In this document: positions 57,809-64,000 of the stretch, piece after piece
How positions within the stretch are numbered: position 1 is the stretch's first letter
Layout: each line of letters starts with the position of its first letter
Assembly: GCF_001316005.1 (NCBI RefSeq)
Contig: NZ_BBBJ01000003.1
Location: 124,001 to 188,000 of the forward strand
Length of the DNA stretch: 64,000 nucleotides
Reading direction: 5' to 3'
From: Vulcanisaeta distributa JCM 11217
GTDB lineage: Archaea > Thermoproteota > Thermoprotei > Thermoproteales > Thermocladiaceae
The notes under the pieces: model-generated
Told to the model about the DNA's origin: nothing
Seen by the model: the letters and a program-made list of their open reading frames with translations, nothing else
Databases searched by the model: none
Translations under genes and position numbers: made by a program

Positions 57809-59574
57809 GTGTCTATAGAGCTAACAACGAATAAGGTACTTTACGAGCCGGGCGAGGACGTGGCGATAAGCATAGTGGCTAGGGGGGGATTAATGAGTAG
57901 GGAGGATATCGAGTTATCAGTAATTAAGGATTCTCAGGAAATAAGTAGGTGGACCCTGCAGGCGATACCTCCGGAATCGGAAATTATGGATTATGTTAGG
58001 ATAAATGATGTGGGTACTTACGAAATAACCGCCAGGTGCTGCGGTTCTGAGGTTAAGACGCCAATAATGGTTATTAATAGGCCGGAGACACCATTAAGGT
58101 TCGTTCTGGTTTTTCATAATCACCAGCCAATTCATAAGTACCCAAGCGGCATTTATCACGGGCCGTGGGCATTCCAACATACTTGGTCTCCTGAATTTTA
58201 CCCAATATATGACGTAGGCCCCCTACCTACTGCACGCCAGATTAGCGAATAAGTACAGGGTTTCCATAACGTATAACCTAAGCCCAAGCCTATTGTGGCA
58301 GTGGGATGACTTACTGCGTAATGGCGTGCTCATCGAGAGTGGGGATCACGTTGAATACGTAGGTCCCTGGGATCCACGTACGGGGCTAATTAAGGAGGCG
58401 ATTGACACATATTCAAGATTAGCCAGTGAGGGTGTCATAGAAGTATTAACGAGTTTCCTAGCCCACCCAATCGCTGGTTATTTAATTGAAAAGTTCGAGG
58501 TTTATGACTTATTACGGTGGGAGTTGAGTAGGGGGGGGAGGGAAGTTACGAGGAGGGTTTTGGGTGTGGATGCGGTGGGTATGTGGCTCCCTGAGTTGTA
58601 CTTTTCTGAGAAGTTAAGGAATATTCTCTGTGATGAGGGCATTAGGTTCATAGTCCTTGATGGTGTTTATCACCTTGGTGAGGCCATTAAGGATAGGAGT
58701 TCCATCTACAGGGTTTATAAGCACGACTGCTTAACGATACTTTTTAGGGATACGGCACTTAGCGACTTACTGAGCTTTCAACTCAACAAGGCCAGCAATA
58801 CCCAGGAGGCCGATGTCAACGCCAGGAGATTAATTATAGAGTTAATGATGAGGATTAACCACGCCAGAGATGGTGTAGTTACAATGGCTTTAGATGGGGG
58901 GGAAAATTGGATGATATTACCAACACCAAACCCATACGCCGCCCTGCTCCTCGAGAAAATAATGATGTATTTATCGCAGGCCAGGTCTGATGGTTATGTG
59001 ATGCCCATTAGGCCGTCAATAATTAGGGAGTTTCATGATGAAATTAAGGAAATACCAACCACCTCATGGCTGGGCTCGCCGGCTAAGTGGATTAGTGAGA
59101 GGGCAGATGTGCAGTCAAGGCTTTGGTCAATGGCTCAAGTCGCAGTTAGTAAGTGGGGGGTTGTATGAGGAGGTTTTTGGAGAGGATGAGGAATTAAGGA
59201 TGTCCCTCGCAATGACGCTGGATAGCGATTATTATTGGGCTGAATTCGTAAATATAAATCACGTGGGTGAATGGGCATACTCCGTAATAAATAGGGTTGA
59301 GAATGCGCTTAACTCATTGAGGGTTAGGTTTAACCTGAGAAATGGTCAATTAGAGATTGTCGTTAATAATGGTTGGATTAGAGACGCAAACTTATTACTT
59401 GGTATTGAAACGCCAGAGACGTACATGGAGTATAACGTTAAGATTCGGGCAGATTCGTCAGAGTCCATGGTAATTAATGGATTCAATGATGTAACCATAT
59501 CATTACTTTCACCAAAAACAAAAACACAGATTAAGAAGCCCATCAAGATAATGCGTGGAGCTATGAAACGCTGA
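57809..59574 (+). CDS. GH57 family glycoside hydrolase, two frame breaks
   Basis: About 588 residues. An N-terminal beta domain (~90 residues) precedes the GH57 barrel: VLVFHNHQPIHKYPSG (HxHQP), NLSPSLLWQWDDL, GMWLPELYFSEKLR with the catalytic Glu, and ALDG-ENW with the conserved Asp. Acts on alpha-glucans (amylase/branching enzyme/4-alpha-glucanotransferase group). Breaks: C5 at 58219-58223 (four give DVGPYLLHARLANKYR) and G6 at 59155-59160 (five give SKWGLYEEVFGEDEE). G7 at 58896-58902 changes the near-invariant DGENW to DGGENW. Confidence 0.88.
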
Positions 59575-60734
59575 TTATACTCGACCCATTAATTAAGTGC
59601 GTAATATCCCTACTGGATATGCGCATTGTTATATAATCATAGACATAATCCATACTTAAATCTCCATAATCAATACGTAGAGCAACACCCCCCCTCATGG
59701 CTCTCCCTCCCTTATCACATAGCCAAAGCCCCCCCATGACCAAGCCCAGGAAGTGGCCATCTTAAGTATTGTCTGTGAGTTCAATTCCCCCCCACCCATT
59801 AACAGCCTCATCACCTTGATCTCCTCCCAAGGATCAGGCTCTATCAACGCGACATTATCAGTACCAATAAGTGGCTTTAACCCCCCCCTCCTCACCATGG
59901 CACCCACCCTCGCCAACTTACCAACAAACTCAATGTTTGACCTTGGACACGTGACTATGGGCAATAAGGGTATTTTCGCTATATCATCATCATTTAATTG
60001 CGTCAGGTGTACAAACACCGTGTTTCCAGTCACCAACGTGGTTAATGCCCTATTCAAGTCATTATCGAGGTACGTATCCTCTGTCTCCGATACATGAGTG
60101 CTTATGGGTAATCCACGTGAGCCACTCAACCTGGAAACGAGCTTTAACTCGGCCATCGTGTAGTTAAGCGGTGATATCAATGATACGCCGAATCCCCCCC
60201 TATCAACGAAATACTTCACCTCATCCTCAAACTCCTCATCGACATCATCCTCCTCGCTAGGCTTAACATAGACCTGAACGTACTAGGCTCAGCAAGTGGT
60301 ACAACGCACAGTCCAGCTCTTTTAGCCTCCTCAACAACGATATCCGCGAATATCCTGCCATACTCAATAATTACCAATAAACAACCAACACCGTAATTCC
60401 TAATCCTATGAAACACGGCGGCTAACCCATTCCTTAATGACTCAGGTCTTGCCCTACGTAAGTAATAATACTTTAGGCCGTATGGAGCACCAACCACATC
60501 ATCAATGTAGTACTTATTGAATAAGCCCATTAGGAAGTAATCAAGCACGTGAATATGAGCGTTTGTTAATTGAGGCATTAATAATGTATTTCTCAAATCG
60601 ATAACATTATTACTACCCGGTACCTTGCCAATGCCCACCACCTCACCGTCAAGGATGTCAATAACCGCGTCCTTAATTGGCTGTAGTTCCTGGCCAATTA
60701 ATGCGATTGAGGACTTAATGCTTAACCTGCGCAT
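59561..60734 (-). CDS. Amidohydrolase-superfamily metal-dependent hydrolase, two frame breaks
   Basis: About 390 residues. Metal ligands in LLMPQLTNAHIHVLDY, ISTHVSETEDTYL, FVHLTQLNDDD and LIGTDNVALIEPDPW; nearest to the SAH/guanine/atrazine-type deaminase branch. Breaks: near 60283 (CTAGTACG should be CTAGGTACG, giving VQVYVKPSEEDD) and GG at 59699-59700, where a third base gives EPMRGGVALRIDYG. C7/C8 runs add Gly at five places. Substrate unknown. The 3' end overlaps GH57 by 14 bases. Confidence 0.75.
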
Positions 60735-60794
60735 TCGAGGAAAGATGGGCTTAGGAGTAATTAAATTAATGCTTTATTCAATATTTATCATCTA

Positions 60795-61897
60795 ATGAGG
60801 ATAGCAGTCGTAGGCTTAAACCCAGGGACTGCAATTTATGCGCAGTACCTGGCTAAGGATGGTCATGACATCACGGTATTCACGGAGAGCCAGGGTGATG
60901 TAGTAATCATGGACTTACTACCACATTCTTCCCTGAATATCGTGAATAGAGAATCAATTAAATTATTTACAAGGAGATACCTCGAGGATGTACTCGGTAT
61001 TAACATATTGAGTGTTAAATTGAGTTCAATAGCTATAAAGGAAGGTAAAGTAGCAATAATGAATGAGGTTGGTGGGCAGGGCATTATAGGTAGGTATGAT
61101 AAGGTTGTAGTTGGTTCTGAGGTATTGCCGGGGGGGGAGTCAGGTAATTGCGTAAGTGTTTATAAGATAGCGCTGTCACCAGGTGATTACGTAATTAATG
61201 GCGGTGACGCGGGTAAGAATACCGAGTTTCTAATGCTCATGGCAGATATTGGTGGGCGTATCATTATAAATTCTCCAACAGCCATTGATGAAGACATTCT
61301 TAAGTACTTGCCAATAAACAAAGGTGCAGGAGCTGGGGGGGGTGTGTATCCACCGATTATGTCGTGGTTAAGCCGTTGATAGACGTGGTTGATAAGGGTG
61401 GTTGGTTAATTGGTAGGGGGGGGTTCATGCTTAGGGATTCATTGAGTGGCATTGAGTATGTGATTAATAGGGATTATCAATTAATTATGATGGGGGGGAA
61501 GTTACTGGCAATGAGGGATTTGGGCGTTATTGATTCATTACCGTTGATGCCACGCCTAGAAATAGGCTTCTCTCGCAATTGGTCATTCCTATCCGTGGGG
61601 GGGCTTACACAGCATGAATTAAGTGCCGTTTTTAGGGATTTATCATCATCCAGGGTGGCTTATCACTCAGGTGAGACTGACATAATAGCTAAGGTTATTT
61701 ATCGAGGCAATAAATTACTGAGCCTTCAGTTATTGGCTAGGGGGGGCATTAAGTTACTCAATTGGTTCTCCTCAATCTACTCCCTAATAATGCTTAACAA
61801 TGCGGCTTACCTACTGCTCGATATGGGTTATGAGACTGCCTTTGGCGTTGTTCGTGGATTACTCGAGCAATTAATGCTAAATTTATACAATATATAG
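60795..61897 (+). CDS. FAD/NAD(P)-dependent oxidoreductase-like protein, frameshifted
   Basis: About 365 residues. N-terminal dinucleotide fold RIAVVGLNPGTAIYAQYLAKDG then HDITVFTES and a later YDKVVVGSEVLPGG, typical of pyridine-nucleotide oxidoreductase relatives. The usual second NAD motif is poor. The frame breaks at G8 61335-61342; six or three G join GAGAG to CVSTDYVVVKPLIDVVD. Five more long G runs lie in its second half, the densest cluster in the window. Activity uncertain; it may be a degenerate or specialised member. Confidence 0.55.
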
Positions 61898-61958
61898 TTT
61901 GTTATGGTTAATAAGTTAATAAATAAGCTTTATTAATGACCTAAGCGAGCATCACTTA

Positions 61959-63313
61959 GTGCCTGGTATCTTAGCTAATGTTGATTACGAGGAACCACTA
62001 ACTAGGTATAGGATAAGGGAGGTGCTCATTGAGGCTCGTAGGCGGTCAATAAGCTATATAGATAAGATGAAGCAGGAGGTTCTTGCGGACTCATTCTACG
62101 TACACTATAGGCAGCCAATACTCAGGATGCCCACCGAGAATGAGGACATGGAAACCTCGCTGTGGAGGTTCGTGGTCTCTACATACATAAGGAGTGAGGC
62201 CTACAATGACGTGTCCAGGATAACCAGGTTGAATGGTAGGTTGTCCAGGGTAATGGCAATTAAACTGCTCAAGGTGTATAATAGCATATTGAGTAAGATG
62301 GATAGGAATGAGGCCTTTAGGCAAATGGTTGAGTCAGCGATGGATCAGAGGAGCTCCTCATCCAGGGAGAGCAGGATGAACCTAGAGCGGGAGGTTAGGT
62401 CATTAATAAACTTCTACGTTGGTAGTATGAAGAAGGTGAGCGAGACTGTTAACAAGGTTAAGATGCTCTTTGGGGGGGACTCCGTAGGCCATGAGATAGC
62501 GGACATACTACTGAGTACGGACATTGACCCATATAGGCTAAGGCTAATTTCAATGTTAAACTCACTGATTAGGTTGATCGTGGACACCAGGTACACGGTG
62601 GATGTGGTGGAGGATAGGGATGCCGAGCGTGTTGGCACCATTGGCGGGGGGGTTAAACGCATGACGAAGGCATCGGAACTCAGGGACATGATACCAAGCG
62701 AGAGGATGCTCATGAAATTCGCCAAGCCAGTATTCGCGTATAAATTAGCCATGGGCAACGTACTAGTTAGGGAGAGGAGAGCCGTTAAGAAGCCCAAGAT
62801 CTACATGCTAATTGATAAGAGTGGCTCGATGTTCTACACGGTTAATATAAACATATTTGAGGTGGGGGGGCCATTAGTAAGATCACGTGGGCCACGGCAT
62901 TGGCTGTGATACTTGCCATGAAGGGTGGAAACCTAGCCGTCAGGTTCTTCGATCAGCAGGTATACCCAATGCTAACGAATAAGAATGACATAATAAAGAT
63001 GCTCCTCTCATTAATACCGTTGGGTGGCACAGACATAACAAATGCCGTGAGGGCCGCAGTGCAGGATGCCCTGGATAAACCATCACTGAGGGATTATAAA
63101 TTGGTCGTTATAACCGACGGTGAGGATGATAATGTTGACCCGACAGCATTCAATAAGGCGAAGTCCGTATTCAGATCAGTTAAGGTATTATTAATTGGTG
63201 GTGAGAATAGTGTTATTGAGGAGAATGTGGATACGATAAAGATTCAGGAACTAACCAGCGAGAGCTATCCCACACGATTAAGAAGATTTAGCCTCGAAAC
63301 AATTAAGTGGTGA
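61959..63313 (+). CDS. VWA (MIDAS) domain protein, frameshifted
   Basis: About 450 residues from GTG 61959, ~28 bases after a TATA-like AAGCTTTATTAATG. A helical N-terminal half precedes a C-terminal von Willebrand A domain with MIDAS residues MLIDKSGSM, LGGTDITNAV and VVITDGEDDN. Similar to CoxE/ViaA-type proteins that act with MoxR AAA+ ATPases as metallo-chaperones; no MoxR is in view. G7 at 62864-62870 breaks the frame; five G give FEVGAISKITWATALAVI. The tail overlaps the PTPS gene by 36 bases. Confidence 0.85.
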
Positions 63314-63700
63314 GTCACAGACAAGCACTTGAACCTCAACAACGTCACTAATTCCCAATTTCCTCAGTATTTCCATCACCCTATCCATGAAGTACCAAGC
63401 AACACACTCACCGGTGGCTCCCTCAGGTATGCAGGGTATCTCAACAAACTCACTTGGCATTAATCCCTGGGTATTCTCCATGCTCGACTTTATGTACTTA
63501 CCATCGAAAGTATTAACGATCCCCTGGACCTCACGCCTAACCCCATCAATGTCGGTCACGAGCATCCTCCTACCCCTAACACAGAGCCTTATTGTGATGT
63601 CATAATTATGCCCATGAACGCCACCATAAACATCACTAAACCTAACCCTGTGAGCTCCAGAGAACATGAACTTCATGGATAGGCAGGTGGTCTCAACCAC
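63278..63700 (-). CDS. 6-pyruvoyl-tetrahydropterin synthase / QueD-like protein
   Basis: About 140 residues. Zinc histidines in FMFSGAHRVRFSDVYGGVHGHNYDI, later TGECVAWYFMDRVMEILRK and a C-terminal strand VVEVQVLVC. The PTPS fold makes pterins or, as QueD, the carboxy-tetrahydropterin precursor of archaeosine. A TATA-like element at about 63720-63733 favours GTG 63700 over ATG 63739. The catalytic Cys usually found just before HGH is absent (VYGGVHGHNY), so the reaction may differ. Confidence 0.78.
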   Translation of the reverse strand: MVETTCLSMKFMFSGAHRVRFSDVYGGVHGHNYDITIRLCVRGRRMLVTDIDGVRREVQGIVNTFDGKYIKSSMENTQGLMPSEFVEIPCIPEGATGECVAWYFMDRVMEILRKLGISDVVEVQVLVCDSPLNCFEAKSS

Positions 63701-63745
63701 GGGCAATCGTAATAATACGCATAAAAATGCATTTCCCATAGATTA

Positions 63746-64000
63746 ATGGGAATGATTGGTAAGGTCATCATCGCAGGAGGAGGACCTGGTGATGAGGGAT
63801 TACTAACGCTTAGGTGTATTGAGGCTCTGAGGAGCGCTGATGTAGTGATTTATGACAGGTTAATACCTAGATCGGCCTTGAATTATGTGCGTCAGGGAGC
63901 TCAATTAATCTATGCTGGTAAGGAGCCGGGCAGGCACACGATGGAGGAGGACGAGATAATAAGAGTTATGATTAACGAGGCGGGCAGTGGTAAGACTGTG
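63746..64000 (+). CDS. cobA: Uroporphyrinogen-III C-methyltransferase, 5' part
   Basis: Runs off the window end. From ATG 63746 (or 63752) it reads GKVIIAGGGPGDEGLLTLRC then IEALRSADVVIYDRLIPRSALNYV. This is the SAM-binding start of SUMT, which methylates uroporphyrinogen III to precorrin-2 for cobalamin and siroheme. Works with hemD, cbiX, cbiB and cobQ elsewhere in the window. Confidence 0.88.
   Translation, partial: MGMIGKVIIAGGGPGDEGLLTLRCIEALRSADVVIYDRLIPRSALNYVRQGAQLIYAGKEPGRHTMEEDEIIRVMINEAGSGKTV

Larger units (their letters stand above)
1..64000. repeat. Dispersed G7/C7 (rarely G8/C8) homopolymer runs
   Basis: Scanning by eye I count roughly 110 runs of exactly seven or eight G or C and about 20 of five or six, in a genome that is otherwise AT-leaning with ordinary four-base runs. 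They occur on both strands, in almost every gene, in several intergenic gaps (2008, 22413, 25888, 31569, 54714, 56828) and in the tRNA intron. See findings. Confidence 0.85.

Noticed and set aside
1-64000. Programmed frameshifting or phase variation at G runs
   Set aside because: Breaks hit housekeeping genes such as proS, complex I subunits and tmcA, several times per gene and in both directions. There is no consistent slippery site or stimulatory structure, and the same runs occur in noncoding DNA.
1-64000. G-quadruplex arrays
   Set aside because: The long runs are mostly single and hundreds of bases apart; only the TmcA P-loop pair is close together, and two runs do not make a quadruplex.

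Overview
The window reads as crenarchaeal, most likely a member of the Thermoproteales close to Vulcanisaeta or Caldivirga. This is inferred from gene content and architecture, not from a search. Supporting signs are: leaderless genes with a TATA element about 26-30 bases upstream of the start codon; very dense packing with ATGA overlaps and overlapping convergent 3' ends; a tRNA-Val(GAC) with an intron between positions 29 and 30; box C/D guide RNAs; archaeal-type proS, tmcA, NurA, 2-keto-3-deoxygluconate kinase and a COG2112-type kinase. No CRISPR array, insertion sequence or rRNA gene is visible.

Layout. 1-527: end of a DHH phosphoesterase. 2.0-6.9 kb: a VirB11/TadA-type secretion or pilus ATPase with a membrane protein and a set of small helical proteins of unknown family on two converging arms. 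6.9-10.0 kb: tmcA, a C/D RNA and a DenV-type glycosylase-like gene. 10.2-13.7 kb: two complex I antiporter-type subunits. 13.7-17.7 kb: LutB-like protein, PurM/HypE-like protein, threonine deaminase, RidA. 17.8-26.7 kb: RecB/Cas4-like nuclease, moeA, NurA, a thioredoxin-like protein, a radical SAM protein and a HEPN/MNT pair. 26.7-31.5 kb: secreted or membrane-anchored proteins and MarC. 31.6-40.6 kb: a C/D RNA, MetE core, an AsnRS-like synthetase, CobQ, regulators, an APC permease, an RCK protein, KDG kinase and tRNA-Val. 40.8-50.4 kb: acyl-CoA synthetase, K+ channel, HemD, epimerase, rhomboid-like protein, CbiX, CbiB, regulator, DUF357-RibL fusion. 50.4-64 kb: proS, ferredoxin, kinase, PUA protein, M16 peptidase, sirtuin, half-length glycosyltransferase, GH57, amidohydrolase, FAD protein, VWA protein, PTPS and the start of SUMT. 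Tetrapyrrole/cobalamin genes (hemD, cobQ, cbiX, cbiB, SUMT) are scattered across the window.

The dominant oddity is in the sequence itself. I count roughly 110 runs of exactly seven (sometimes eight) G or C, in genes, between genes and in the tRNA intron. Where a run falls in an invariant motif, the protein carries one extra Gly or Pro, as if a run of four had gained exactly three bases. Nearly every run of five or six coincides with a reading-frame break, and other breaks fit loss of one or two bases from short G/C runs. About 30 genes, including proS and the complex I subunits, are broken this way. I treat these as intact genes misrepresented at homopolymers and annotate the reconstructed spans, while noting that the fixed +3 step is not explained by ordinary error.

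The best candidate for an undescribed system is the 2.0-6.9 kb locus: a secretion ATPase without a recognisable platform partner, plus at least six small proteins sharing a helical body and a hydrophobic-strand/turn/strand motif, organised as two operons that meet at overlapping stop codons.
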